This document shows positions 36,031-49,700 of a stretch of DNA of 64,000 nucleotides, piece by piece. The stretch comes from Urechis unicinctus (taxonomy: Eukaryota > Annelida > Polychaeta > Xenopneusta > Urechidae). Below the pieces are notes generated by a model. That model ran no database searches. It saw only the letters and a list, made by a program, of their open reading frames with translations, and was not told the DNA's origin. Within the stretch, counting starts at the first letter, position 1. Each line of letters starts with the position of its first letter. Position numbers and translations under genes: made by a program. The stretch covers positions 51,439,317 through 51,503,316 of the forward strand of contig CM067354.1 of the NCBI GenBank assembly GCA_034190875.2. The letters are read 5' to 3'.

Positions 36031-38170
36031 CCGCTTAATGTATTACATGACGAATGTCAATAATAATTGATCTCAGACGACAATTTAGTGCAACATAATA
36101 ACGTTAAACTCATTTAATTACAGGTTATTGATTATTGCCCGAAGCTAAATAAGGTTAACTGCATATGTGCGAATGTCTGATATTGTTAATCATCATTTGT
36201 AAGTCAGGGATAATATAGGTTGTTGTTCTCTTGCTTGAACTGATTGCATTCGTTCTAGCAGCATAACTCAAGCAATCTACGCCATGGCGCATGTATTGAT
36301 CTGAAGAGTTTTCTAGCGCATATTGGATGTTGCAGAGCTCCATAACTGCTTCATGTTGCTATAAATGCACGCCGATTGACCAATAACAGGTCAATTGGTT
36401 AAGGAAATATAGCAATTAGTTTTATCATCTGACAATAAGCAGTCTTCAAAGCGGCAAATTAAGTACTGTCAATCGTGAAACTAGACTAATAATTATAGTA
36501 GGAGCTTAATGCAACTAAGGTTGTTTAGAACAAATCAAAAATTCACGCCTCAAAAAATTCACCATCAGTCACTCACCTTAGTAAGGCTGGCCACATAATC
36601 ATTCAATATCATGCTGCATTGAGGTTTCCCAAAAATCAACTTTTATGGAATATGAACCTGGTAGAATAAAATATCTGTGCATGTTCAGAACCAAACTCAC
36701 ACCAGAATAAGGAAGGAACGCGTATTTCTGAATGCCAAAGTTATTTTGCTCAAATATATCTTATATTAAAAAACTGCAAAAAGGCGTCCCGCTTGCCCCG
36801 CCAAATAAGGCAGTTGATTGATAAACATTCCCCACTTGTGCCAATCAGTCTATAATATTTTTAAAGGCAAGCAAATAATCGGAATGCATCATACAAATCA
36901 CTTCAAATCATACATTTTATCTATTGTGGCTAAAAAGATAAAATAATCATTAATGTACGAAATATTCACAGCGTAATGATGTCAAAAGTATCTACGAAAT
37001 CATTCGCAATGCTATTTCAGTTTCTTAATGCGCATTTTTTCAGTCTTTTAGTCCTAGCATCCAACGTTGGATCATATGCAGCATAATCGGTAAATTTATC
37101 GACTCTACAGCAATTAATTTGGATTTAAATATATTACTTATATGTCAATGTTAACCAAATTCAGCTTTTCGGCGATCTTATTATTATAGAAGTCCTAAAA
37201 TACTTGCTTTATTGGCTGCCCAAGTAGGGATCAGAATAAAAATCCCATTACAAAATCCGCATGTTTTACATTTTTGTTATCACGGTACTGATGCTACATT
37301 GTTTAAAAGAGGTTATATTTATGGATAAGTATAAATAAAGTTTGAAGTAAGTGTAACTAGCATAGCGACCTTCGTAGTTCGTAGTCGTTAGCGCTAGAAA
37401 TATAAGGAGCGTATCTATAAACGGAAACCCGACAGTATTCAGCTTCATCTGATGACACATATTTATAAGGTCTCTCTTCGCTTGACTTGCATCACAATTG
37501 ACCGTCCCTGACAGCAAGGACACTGGAGTGATGACACATTGTGCAGCTTTAACCACCGGAAATGATTTAGTCCACCATTTGATGTATCTAGAGAACATTG
37601 GATTGATTAAGTAAGTACATAAAGCAAATACTGTATTGGCTTTGCAATAGCATGGATTTTATATTAAGCACCTGTGTGCTAATATGTTTGGCTCTGCGCC
37701 TTGGTACTTCGATAAAACACAAAATAAAGCCTGATATTTGGAAATCAATCCGTTTATCGACTGAATATCATCCAAGCATACCACTTAAATTGAACAAGAT
37801 AAGCACTTTTTTATGGCTAGGGTGAGATGTATGAGGGACTAAGCAAAGTCTATTTTGCATTCAATTCTCTCGACGCTAGTTGTTTTTGACCAATGAATGG
37901 AGCCAGATATTCAGCCCCAGATGACTTGTACTCTTTAGTGTCCTGCTATGCCATTGCTTGAGTGCGTCTTGGGTCATATGGTTGGTGTCAATATGAATAA
38001 ATAAACAAATGTCATCGAAGGAAAGACTGGTTGACGGATTGATTACATCAATAATTGGCCAGTCCGTTGGATATTTGTTAAGCACACTCATGCTACGGGG
38101 GACACAGTGATTAATAGTGAAACTGATGCTTTAATGTGTGCAAAGTCATGCTTATCTTGGTTTATTTAAC
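36030..38170. other. No recognised content
   Basis: AT-rich sequence without a convincing gene or a clear repeat partner. The longest open frame is about 110 codons on the minus strand (37,598-37,266) and shows no recognisable motif. Confidence 0.4.
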
Positions 38171-38175
38171 GTACA

Positions 38176-38198
38176 CCCCTACCCCACCCCCCCCACCC
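38176..38198 (-). other. C-rich tract, potential G-quadruplex on minus strand
   Basis: CCCCTACCCCACC followed by a longer C run and ACCC gives four or more G-runs of at least three on the complementary strand with short loops. Folding is inferred from sequence only. Confidence 0.5.
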
Positions 38199-39089
38199 AT
38201 TCGTGACAACTTTTTATCGAATATTATAAAGGTTAAGTACTGCATAAACGTTCAACGTAGCTGAAATGCCGTTCTGGGATAAGCATATTTAGGTGCCGGA
38301 CTTGTTTTCTCCTTAGGCGGTATGGCTCATGATTCCTTGCTCGCAAGCTCTCTGTCTCCTATATGATTTAAAGGATGCTTTTCTGGTCTAATAAGGCGCA
38401 CGTATACTTTTGATGCAAGCACAAACCCAAACCATGTATTTCGATATGAATGTAAAATATAATTGCCGAAAACTCTCATGAATTTTCTCGACATGATCTA
38501 CATGATCAGTTATTCAGTAAAGCTCGGAAATATCTTCTACTAAGGCGTGTTAGTTTGACATGTCACAATCGGTTAATGGATTGAAGTAGAGATCACAATG
38601 ATGTGCAGCAAAGAATGAATCAATGTGTGGGCACATACATCGTTACTCGGCTTTATATAAATTATCTCAACAGCACCATGAGGGTATTAAAGAGACGCTA
38701 TTGGGTCATCACCTGTGAATGTCTAATCCCTGCCCTGTTATTACAATGTTATACAAAAAGATATTGGGGCCATTTCCGCTTATTATAAATATTATCATCA
38801 AGGACCGGGTCGGATTGATAACAGTTGCGCCTGTTCGGCACGTTCTGTAGCGCCTGGGCTGGATTGAGGAAAATGCATTGTATGCGCAGCATATTTTCAC
38901 ACATGCGATGATTATTACATACTTTATGTTGCGCCGTAGTAAAGGGAAATAACCTTGGCTTTTATTACAAAGGGGCTTGTTTCATGAGGCATGATATATA
39001 ACACATGTACACTTAGATCAATATTCATATGCTGCCTCTATATGCAAATCAAGATGTTCGAGTGTGCTGTAGGAAAATATTCATCATAT

Positions 39090-39310
39090 TGATATGATAA
39101 TCATAGTGCCAAGATATATTGATGGCAAATAAATACCAATATGAATGGCGACTGTGCAATTAAATATAAACAGCTTGAATATAACTAGGATAGGAACTTT
39201 ATATCAGGCGTAAATGATTTATCCTCGGTTATTTCATGCTTTCACAATTGACCGTGTGTGTCAATAAGGCCACTTTATCATGCACCACATGGGTAAAGCC
39301 GTCTTTTTTT
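39090..39310 (+). repeat. Degenerate relative of block C/D
   Basis: Contains AACAGCTTGAAT followed at similar spacing by TCAATAAGGCCACT, the same order as in C (about 32,755-32,850) and D (about 58,795-58,905). Similarity is patchy. Confidence 0.4.
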
Positions 39311-40292
39311 ATTTGATTTGTTTACAATATTGATATCGGTTCTTCTGCAGACTGACTTTTCAAACCTAGGTCGAGATGCGATTACAGTTGCATCATGATA
39401 TAACTATAGCAATATCCTATGCATTCATGGACATCCTGGAGTAGAAATGGTAAACATTGACTAAATATTTCATACCCGATATCGATTTAATTGTGTATAT
39501 CATTCACAGACATGTCCTGTCATACGCATACTTTCGTGGTTGCAAAACAACCAATAAATATACCAATCAATGCTGCTCTGTAGCGTTCTCAATTTTGATC
39601 ACAAGTCAGGATATTCATATGGTCATCACTCTAAGTTTGGCAAACAGGAATCTCTAAAATTACTCAGAAATTCATTTTAATCATTGACAAAAGTAGAACA
39701 AGGCGCCATATAAATATTTGATCCAGAGAAGGCCAGTGTATATTTCCTGTGACTCATGGGTGTAGTGTGTCAGACATTAATGGTGAAAACTAGATACATC
39801 AGATTTGCATCTGTAATGCCATCAAAATGGGACCGTTAAAGATTCAAGATTTGGTTACAACCCATTGGTAAAGTTACCTGCTATATGAGCAGATTAAATT
39901 TTAAGCATCCCCCTACAACAGGACTATATAACATGTGTATTTATACAGGTGTTACAATTATTTGTATCTCGAGTGAAAAGTCATGATCACTTATAGGATT
40001 GCATTTGTCTAATGGTCAACAGCAAACCTGGTGTTCGTAAAGTAGGCACTACCCATTATATTCCCTATAAAATACTGAGGTGACCAGTTTACCAACAGCC
40101 ACAAGACCGCTAAATTCCCTAAAAGCATCCGTGATCACAATCACATCTCAGTTGCGGCAAAACGATTCAATTAGTTTTGTGTGTGCAAATGTGATAAATC
40201 ACGAGTGCCCCTTTTAAACAAGAGCAGCATGGACCAAAACTCGCTACGTAATACAGCAATGAATTTTCATAATTAACCGTTCTCAGATTAAA

Positions 40293-40330
40293 CCCTCACC
40301 CTTCCCCCACCCCCATTCCACCCCAACCCC
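40293..40330 (-). other. C-rich tract, potential G-quadruplex on minus strand
   Basis: Runs CCC, CCC, CCCCC, CCCCC, CCCC and CCCC are separated by short spacers, which satisfies the usual G-quadruplex pattern on the minus strand. It is isolated in otherwise AT-rich DNA. Confidence 0.5.
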
Positions 40331-43300
40331 GATTAACGATCTATGTGTAGCTGCTCAATCTTCAGATGATGCCAAGCCGCCGTTATTGTCCCATTGTAAT
40401 CCCCGTCTAATTAAGCGCGCAAATGTTAATGTGTGTATTATATCTTATTGTTTATGTCAAATTATATTTGTTTGCACCTCATGAATTGACCACAAATTCA
40501 TGTGGTTGCTTTGAGGTCCCATAAATCATTGATGGTTGATTACACTGGTAATTGAATAGGCTTTCAGCACAACTTGGTCCAGTGCAGATTGTTGATAGCA
40601 AAGGTTCACACTTTCAGGTGATGAATGGAGGTGTATGTAGAGCTTTAGATTGTTAGTAATTGTGTGTCCACGCCTTGCATAGGCTTATTACATTTTCCAT
40701 ACCATAACTAATGGTGCAATTATCTGGGCAGAAAAGAGGGACAAAGCATGAATCCTGCGTAAATTTGCGTGGAAATAGCCACAATTAGTTTCTGCCAAGT
40801 GACAATAAATCGTACGGTTAATGTAACAGTTTTTGTACCGATATTGCTCGGAATCTGCCAGCGCTGTATATATTTTCTCTCTTTGTGAATAAGAGCCAGC
40901 GACACAAAAGACAATGAATAGCCCAGTGTGCCGACTACCTCACCGTCCTGCCCAGGTCTGAAGAAATCTGAAATGCATGCCATGAGCGCCAGTTGAGTAC
41001 TCAACATCGACAAGAGGTATTTCTTAGAGCGTGAACCTTGTGGATCTTGACAAACAATGATATTTGAAACAAAAATTATGTTGAGCCAGGGACTGATAAT
41101 CGGAAACAGGCAGGTTGTTGACAAACAAACAATCTGAAACATCGCATCTCTGTCGATTTTCACATATAACGAACTATGTTATCGGAGTTAAACAGATTGT
41201 ATGGCTTACGTTCAATACCTAAATCACATCTAAAGATAGCTCCATCTCGGATAATGTATCCGTCTAGTCTTTGATGGATACTGTTGTAGGCTGTGTGAAT
41301 CTTTATGTTTGACCCAACTGTAGTTCACGTAAATGGGCAATATAATATGACACAAAACCTTTTCAGAAGACATTGTTTTAGTCATTTCACAATTGCTTAA
41401 CACTTGCGGGTGCGAGGATGTCTGTACTCAGATGGTGTGCATTTGACGTAGGAAATCCTTGTCGTCCAGGCGATCACCTCTGAATTTATAACTAGGTTAT
41501 TTGACCTATTATTTACAGAAATGCATTTGAGGGAATGGAAATTAAAACACTGTTGATCAGATTGTTAGGGTTAGGTCAATATCCGTATCAACACGATTTT
41601 GGTGACAATTATTGCCCAGAATACAGTCTTTATCAGATAATATTATATATCAATGTTCTTCATCTGCAGACCATACTGAACAAAAAAGCTATCTCGCCGA
41701 CTGGCTCTGACAGATGTCATGAGCGAATCGTGCGAGAAGTGTCCTTAGTTGCAACGTACCAAAATAGCGTTTTGATCGTCGATTTAATTGCCTGCCATAT
41801 CAAGGAAGGTCTGATTCCATACAATTTGTCATTCTGTATATGTTTCATGCCGGATGAGTGAATAAATCTCGAGATATATTAACCATTTGTAATTGCTTCG
41901 GCATGTGCTTATTTGACCTTGTACAACGCAATCCCTCAAGGTAAGATAATCAGTGCATTTTGCAGGTCAGTTATACAAAAACTGATCGCTTTGAGTAATT
42001 ATAGCAGCCACCAACACATATTGATATAACATAGCCTAGGGCCCTGCCATCAACGCATTATCACCTTCTCCACACACTGTAAACCTCGGGTCACAGTAAA
42101 GTAACTAGGGCCCGAAAGGCATTAGAGTGGTATATACGGAAGCTGCATCATGGTGCAGACGTAGCTCGATTGGAAGCCGATTTGTATCTCTGTGTGTAAT
42201 GTTTGAGTGCGGTGCATGTATGTGTGTCTGTGTGTCTAAGTGTATTTATCGACCATGTGTATGCAGCATCTGCTCTCAAATGGGTTAAAACATTGATCAG
42301 TGCGTGATCTTGAAAACAGCTAATGAGTATTTCTCGTGCGCTTTCTTCTACCATATCAAAGGCTTCCCAGACATCTATGGAAACCTCAATGCGCAATTCT
42401 AATTAAATTGGCGCTGAAAAGAACTCTACCCCAGACGAAAGTTACAGAAGTGTTTGTTAATTTCAATGGTTATATTTTGGAAGGTACGTTATTATCTGCA
42501 CAAGAGAAGTGGAATTGTAATCCAAAAACCGTATAACCCTACATATTGTAAGCTTCAAGTATCAGTCACAGCGAAGTGGTCGTGTCTGAAAAAGAGAGGA
42601 GTTATTTTACCGCAAATGTAAGGCGCTGCATAACATATAATGCGTTATCGTAACATAATACCGTGATTGCCATGGCCGCTTGAAGAGAAACAAAACTGTT
42701 TTATAATACATCGATGACTGTATTTCGTCTTTCTTCAAATAGGCAATCAAAAATAATTGATGTGTATAGACAAATTTTTCGAGCTGTGCATTTCCCAGCC
42801 CTTTTCTGAGTATTTAAATTCACTTGCGCAATAGTATTCACCTTCTATGGATAAATGGCTGAATGATAATTATAAATGCCACAAATATAGTTAATAAATA
42901 ACTTGTTATGCAGGTCAATAGTGATTTTTGATTGAGATGGATTTAATCGACACCCCGGTGGGCAGATTGCGGTTGACTTTTGCCACAGACTTCACCTCGG
43001 TTCCTTTGATGTTGAACATACGGTCGTTTGGGCATCAACAATAACAGATCAGTAAATTGTTTTTCGTGGTATAAGGATACTGTCGATGGCGATTACCTGG
43101 TTAGACCGTAGGTTGGTACCGCCAGAATATGATCGTAGCATTAGTAACGGAAGCGTGCGTTGAAGTGAAGTAGCTGCAGCATTGATCGAGTCACATCATT
43201 TTGTACTGACCATAACTCTTCTATGGTTCTCCGCTGACAATAGTTTGGTCAAATCTCTGACATTGGGCCGTAGTCATTTTATCAGATTTAAATCATAGCA

Positions 43301-43860
43301 TTTGGGTGATTAGGTTGACTATCATTTCTCAGACGTTTCTTTCTAACACAATCTCCAAACCCGATGAGGATCATTCATCTAACTTGATTGCCTTTGCAAA
43401 AAAGTATGAACTCAACAATATGCGTGCAATCGTTTGCTGGGAGGTAATAATTTCAATTGACCAATCTCTACCACAGACATTAATTCCATTAAAATATCAC
43501 TGTAACCTAGCAGTGCCTGTCACTCCGACTTTAAAAACGATTATCTACGATGTTGTAGATGGTGAACATGATACAAATTCCAATATTTGTATTAAAATGT
43601 GCATCCAGAGGATTAACAGTGAAACACTGCTCGATCAAAATGAGACACAGCAGAGAACTTAGTGGAAGGTAATTGTTCCGTTTGTGGCAACGAGCCATTG
43701 AAATTATGGCAAACCCGGAAGCGTGGATCAATACGTAACCTATAACACCACTCATTAGACTGTACACTAATGAATGCCAGTATAATGCAACCAACGTTTT
43801 GCAACAACACAACATTACACGCGCTAATGGAGATGGAACAGTCATTACCTGTTTTCCAAC
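40331..43860. other. No recognised gene
   Basis: Open frames of 110-150 codons occur (for example 41,163-40,720 minus and 41,535-41,861 plus). They have no recognisable domains, and a few of this length are expected by chance in 64 kb of six-frame translation. Confidence 0.4.
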
Positions 43861-44060
43861 GCGTGTAAAGCAGGATATTGCCATACATAATCAAGCTGAC
43901 GTAAGGAGGGAATCTACAAGGGATGTAAAGGACTAAAAGGATCATATAATCACTATTTACGGGCTTATAACGTTAGATTTCTGGGATCCTTCAGGTATTA
44001 CACATCGCCACAGACTCAGGTTACGACTATATATTGGTATGTTTAGCAGTGTATACCACG
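43860..44060 (+). repeat. Dispersed repeat R, copy 1
   Basis: A ~150-200 bp motif: AAGCAGG, then CACTATTTACGGGCTTATAA, CGTTAGATTT and later CACATCGCCA. It is shared in order with 46,065-46,210 and 50,685-50,870. Confidence 0.6.
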
Positions 44061-46064
44061 ACACATATTTTGTTCTACATAGAGCACTACCTGGCATGAA
44101 TTTTTGTATGTTAAATTGCTAAAATACCGAGTGTTCCGGAATCCACAGCATAATGAATAAGTGTTTTAATGTAAAGACATTTTCAGATTCACAATGCGGC
44201 ATTTTAATTCTGGCCACCCATATAATTTAAAAGTAGCGTTACAAGGAATCTTTGAAATTGCATCAGCTACAAAGCTCTTAGTCGAATAGGCTACAATGGT
44301 TGGATAATTACAGACGTCAGTCAGAAAAAGCCATATAATACGTGGACTTTCACAAGGGAGCCATTGCGCCATTAATATTACATTGTTCAAAGTACTCATG
44401 CTGAATAAACCTTCTAGTGAAAATTGGCTGAGTATGTATTAAATTACATTGAATATGCCCTGCCCTACATAGATGGATGATCCAAAATAACAATTTGACG
44501 GGATGGATAACATCGGCACCGTAAAGCTTTGTTTGGGCCTGACATTATACCGCATCAGTGCGATAAATATCAAAGTTGTTCTTAATATCTAATTTATTAT
44601 ATTTCCTATATAAATTTACTTCTTGGCTGCTTGCAAGAAAAAATGATGGCATGCCGGATGGCATTTGACCGATGATCAATTATCTTAGAATCCATATCAA
44701 TGTGTAATCATATTTGGTGTGTAGACAACACTATTACACATATTTTATAAAACACATTATTTTGACCGCAGCAAACGCTTACCGCATGGATGGGCCAAGT
44801 CATGGAGTGTCAGCTGATTCTAGAACTAGCGGTCAACACTACTGAACGTCAGACCAGTGCTAATCGGTTCGCATAGCACATCGCTATTGAGAAGCTTAAG
44901 TGCGGGTTCATTGTTTTAATCACAAGAACACGGCTCACAAACAAAGTACGAATTATTTAACATTCCTAGGGCTCGAGCAGTGTACTTTTCCTCATAGCTG
45001 GCCCAATTTTATTTTTGTATCTACCAAATGTTGTTTTTGAGTTGTCAAACCGGCAAACACAGCGTCTTAATGTACGAATACAGCAAATAAGTGAGTGTAT
45101 ATGCAAATAAATAATACTGCATCTGTTGCATTTCTCTGAACTGTGACAAGATCAGGCCATTTGATTTCGTTTATATGTTATCAAACAGAAATGCTCAGCA
45201 GAAATACGCCATTTGCATATCGCCCAGTTCGTTCATAATTAAATTTGTCTATTGTGATGATTGTCTCGCCTCATAGATGAAATATATTTGTTGCTATTCA
45301 CCACATCGATATTGAGTGTAGGTCGATCCCTCGCCATAAGTGAAATGAAATATTTTATAGGCATAATATGGTATATCGGAGTGTCGAACCACCTCAATTG
45401 GGTGCTCACAATGTGCGAGATATAGCATATTCCCATGTCTGTTGCTGTCTGTACTTCCGGACGTTCTCGCTCCCATCACTACTTTATTGCGACTGTACAC
45501 CTTAAACTGCTGCTGATTTATACGCCTTTCTTGGGATAGGAACGACAATGCATAACAGGCCTGCAGCACATTCTTCAATGTTCTAGGATCCAATGCTGCA
45601 TCAATTTCATCAATCAACAATGCGTCGCACTCTTGCGGAATATATGAATTCCTATGAATTTTAGATAATCAACCCAATACAGAATCCGATCTTTGCGAAT
45701 GTTACAGGATCGATGCATGGAAGTCAACTAAGCAGTACAGCAGCTTTTCAACGTATGTCTTATTTTCCGTGTAGGTAGGTAATGAATGTTTCGGTAAATG
45801 ATTTACCTAATCAAATGGATATGTCGCATTCCCGTTGTTTGTAACATGTCAACAAAATCAGTAAAGTGAATCCAAGCTCAATCAGTTGCATTGTATGATA
45901 GGTAATATCCCATAATCTCATGAAAACGTTACATTTTATGTAGGTATTTAAGTAATGGTATGCTTTATCATATCATATGTTATATGAATTAATAAGGTTT
46001 TTGTATCGCACAAAATTGGGAGCGGAAACAGTGGTGGATTATTAACACCCTTTATTCCAACATG

Positions 46065-46210
46065 GGCTAAGCAGGCAATTGATATGCATGATCAAGCGGA
46101 TTTTACAACAGCATCGCAAAGGGCTTAGTAGACTAAATCACTATTTACAGGCCTATAACGCTCAATTCGATGCTTTTTCTGGTTTTGCTCATCGCCATAA
46201 ATTCAGTTTA
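46065..46210 (+). repeat. Dispersed repeat R, copy 2
   Basis: AAGCAGG, AATCACTATTTACAGGCCTA, TAACGCTCAATTCGATG and CATCGCCA follow in the same order as copy 1, with substitutions and small indels. Confidence 0.6.
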
Positions 46211-46496
46211 TCATGAATTGTCCAGTTTTTGTTTACAAAAACACAATACGCTTCGAGTAATTCTGCCTTTGGTATGGTTCTGTGACATTATGTTTCGATT
46301 AAATTCAGTGAACACAAGGGTGGTGTGCTTTATGTGGGTCGATACAATGAGATTACAAGTGGTTGTAAAATTGGAATTATTGACCAATTTCTTCGATCTC
46401 AGTGTATACAAGTGACAAACAGGAAGGATAACATAGTTACAATAGCATAATAAATAACAATAGAATTATGTGCACACAGTACGAACAAATCGACAT

Positions 46497-46509
46497 GGGG
46501 GGGGGGGGG
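46497..46509 (+). repeat. Homopolymer G13
   Basis: Thirteen consecutive G between CGACAT and AGTTGC, unusual in this AT-rich window. Confidence 0.95.
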
Positions 46510-46583
46510 AGTTGCAACCGGATCTGTTGTACGTCTGCTGTTTTGCAACCACCCTAAGAAGCGTTATTAAACAATTTTAGTTT

Positions 46584-46729
46584 TTATATTGTCTTATACA
46601 ATAAACGGTCGATGTGGGATAGGGGAGTTATTTATATGCGTTTGGAATAACTTGTAATATTTATATTGTCTTATACAATAAACGGTCGATGTTGGATGTA
46701 TTTATATGATTTGGAATAACTTGTAATGT
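46584..46729 (+). repeat. Tandem duplication, ~77-bp unit
   Basis: TTATATTGTCTTATACAATA followed by AACGGTCGATGT recurs 77 bp later (46,661). Each unit ends in TTTGGAATAACTTGTAAT. The second unit lacks a GGGATAGGG-like insert of the first. Confidence 0.92.
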
Positions 46730-49700
46730 ACATCAACGTACTTTGTGTATTCGTAGTGCTCCTTTTGAAGCATGCCTGAAGCTCAAAATGTTCGTAATGT
46801 TGAATATGACATATGTTTGGCGTTACAGTGTGACCATGTTATGTGTTTGTTGTATCAATGCAATAAATGATTTTACGCAGCCAATGTGTGCCAGCAAAGT
46901 CCATGAATGATTGCGCTGCAAGCCGTTTTAATTGCATTGGTTACTGCGCTCTCTGTTAAACTGCCCTCAATGGTTTACAAAAAGATTTAAATGAGTACAC
47001 ATATTGCGTAGGTACGTGTGTTCATCTGACCTTGTGCAACGCAATCATTACACTACATACATCAATCAAACAAAGCCACATAATACAGGGACTTATATTG
47101 CCACATTAATCAATCCATTTCGTCTTAGCTACTTGGTGGTTCATGGTACATTTGCAGAATAAGTGTGCTACTAGAATATTGATGAATACAGGTTCAGTTA
47201 CATCGAATTCTCACAACGCTATGTAGCTTGGCTGCCTGGCGATACTATTACGAACGTCCAATGATTCTGGAATGAATATAAAATCCTCAAAGTGAATAGC
47301 AACTATGCAGTGTCAATTTAATTTATATTATTTACTTTGCTGTGTGATAAAATAGCCCTCTGAATCGTCTCGATATATGTGCTATCTGTTGTTAGACCTA
47401 CACATTTGCATAATCATCGTACTTTGCATGAAATTATTTTATTTAAACACTGCTTGTAAGGAACAACTGCAAGTGGACTGATATGTTACAAACGTTCAAT
47501 TGCGTTCATCATTGATCCACTATATTCTAACTCCCCATCCAAGAACGAAAGTTCAAATAATTTTTAAAAGCTAGACCGTGTGATCAGAGGTAACAGCTGA
47601 ATGGGTGGTAATCAGGCTGGCGCTTGATCTCTCATTCTTAGATGAGGAAGTAGAATACTCATCAAACATTACCTTACGGGAGAGCCTCGTTTAATGTTTC
47701 ATTCTTCCTCCTCGTCTACAAATTGAGACAACGCATCACAAGGGCACTCCAAAATTAAAAAAGGTAATTAAGTCATACACACAAAGACTGTATTCCATCA
47801 TCATCCAGAACAAATCATATGACTGATACTTCCGCAAACATGGTAGAAGCATTAAACACGATCGCATGTATTGGTAATTAGTTTCTAAATACGAGTTGGG
47901 TACTATTATTCATTCATTTAAAGGGTTCTCAATATTCATCGACTTGTTGATTACTGAATGTAGCAAACAACAGGACAAGAAGCAAAATAATATAATGCTA
48001 CGGCCGTGGTTTTCGCATGAAGAAAGATCGCCATCACTACATTTATCATTCAAATTGGAACGTAATGTCTGAGACACAGATGGAACCGCCTGCCGTTCTT
48101 TAGATAGGAAATGCGATATAAATAACATGGGATTTCGTATCTTACATCACCCTGTCTGCCATATTCGTCGCTAAGCGTACCATGTGTGAAGAGAAATGTT
48201 TGAAGCAACGCGGCCTCATTATAAACGTACGTAAATGGCCTAAGGGGTTAATCTATGCTGTTAGCACAGGAGCAGGAGGTGGTGTGAACAGAGAGTGCTA
48301 CGGGCGGACGTTGATTGATTTGACATTTGGTTTGTTCCTCTTGCACACTCCTCCATCACTCACAGCATGTGACATTGAATGTTTTAGTACTTTCGAAAAC
48401 ACTTCCTTTGTTCGCAATGGTGCATATTTCATACCTAAAGAAACTACAAGCAATGCAATACAACATTCATAAATTATGTAAATAAACTAAGAATAAACTG
48501 GATTTAGGCGAGTTGTGCTCCAAAGCAAATGCTCTTCTGCACACCGTATGAAATACAGATGGAGCCAAAGTATCGAATACTGATATTTTTAATGGTAATT
48601 AATTGGAACAGTAATCGCCATCTCGTCAAGTTGTGACGTTTCGGATTAACAAAGAGTGACCAGTCTCTAATATTTTGATTGATCTCACCTGTTGCGTTGA
48701 TAAATCATCATTCTTGACGCATTCGTGATCTCGATATAGTTATGGTAAGCAAATCGATGGAAGTTTTTACCTGCATATTTATAATATATCGAGCCCATCA
48801 GAATACGGACCCAGAATAACACTTCTCGACGTATGTTTAACTTTCTCAGTGCATGCATCATGGAGCATGCATGTAGCATATATAAAAGCTAATATTTCGA
48901 TGTTGTATGATATGTGATTAGTCGTGACGAGTAGCTGTCAAGTTAACAGTTCCTCTCAATGCTACTTATGTTACCTTTCTCTAATGCGATAGCATAAGGC
49001 ATGTTTCGGTATTGGAAGGTTTTATTCGCTAAGCTTCGCACACCAGGCGCGTAGCATCTCTCTCATGTGACAGCACTTCAGTTTATAGCCTCAGTAAGAT
49101 GGCTTGATCAAACAAATGTCCCCATCCTCCCATGTTTGCTGAACTGTACTTAAGGGCGTCATATCGCATTGTGTAAACGTATTTTGTATTTATACATGAG
49201 AGTTCAACTAATTCAGACTCGAATAGTATCGTTCACAATGTCACTTACTCATTAAACTACGAATTACATGATACACATAATTAGGTTTAAGTCATCCATC
49301 AATGTAAGTAGTACTGTTGATCAATCACTCATAACTTACTGTTCAAACATGAGTTAAGCCGACCATTACGATTCTTGGTCATGCAGATTGGCGCTGGAGT
49401 TTACAAAGGGTTAAATTTGCTAAATAGACTGATACACAGTAATTTACTGGCAAATGATGAAGCACTTGTCATGACACTTCTTTAGATCTGCAATCGAACC
49501 GCTCTTCATGTGAATATTTCTGTGGGAATTAATTTTAAGTATGCCCAATTTTTTATTGTTTTAAACGATTAATTCTGCGTCAGCGTACAACTATTAACGG
49601 GGTTTAACGCAAGTGAAACATCAAACGCGTTGTAAGGGTTGGGCCGAACCGTTTGTGACACAAGTCTCCGCCCACTATCTTTTATACGGGATAAATGAAG

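Noticed and set aside
43306..43662. 118-codon plus-strand frame overlapping two minus-strand frames of similar length
   Set aside because: Mutually overlapping unrecognised frames in AT-rich DNA are most simply chance; no domain seen in any of them.
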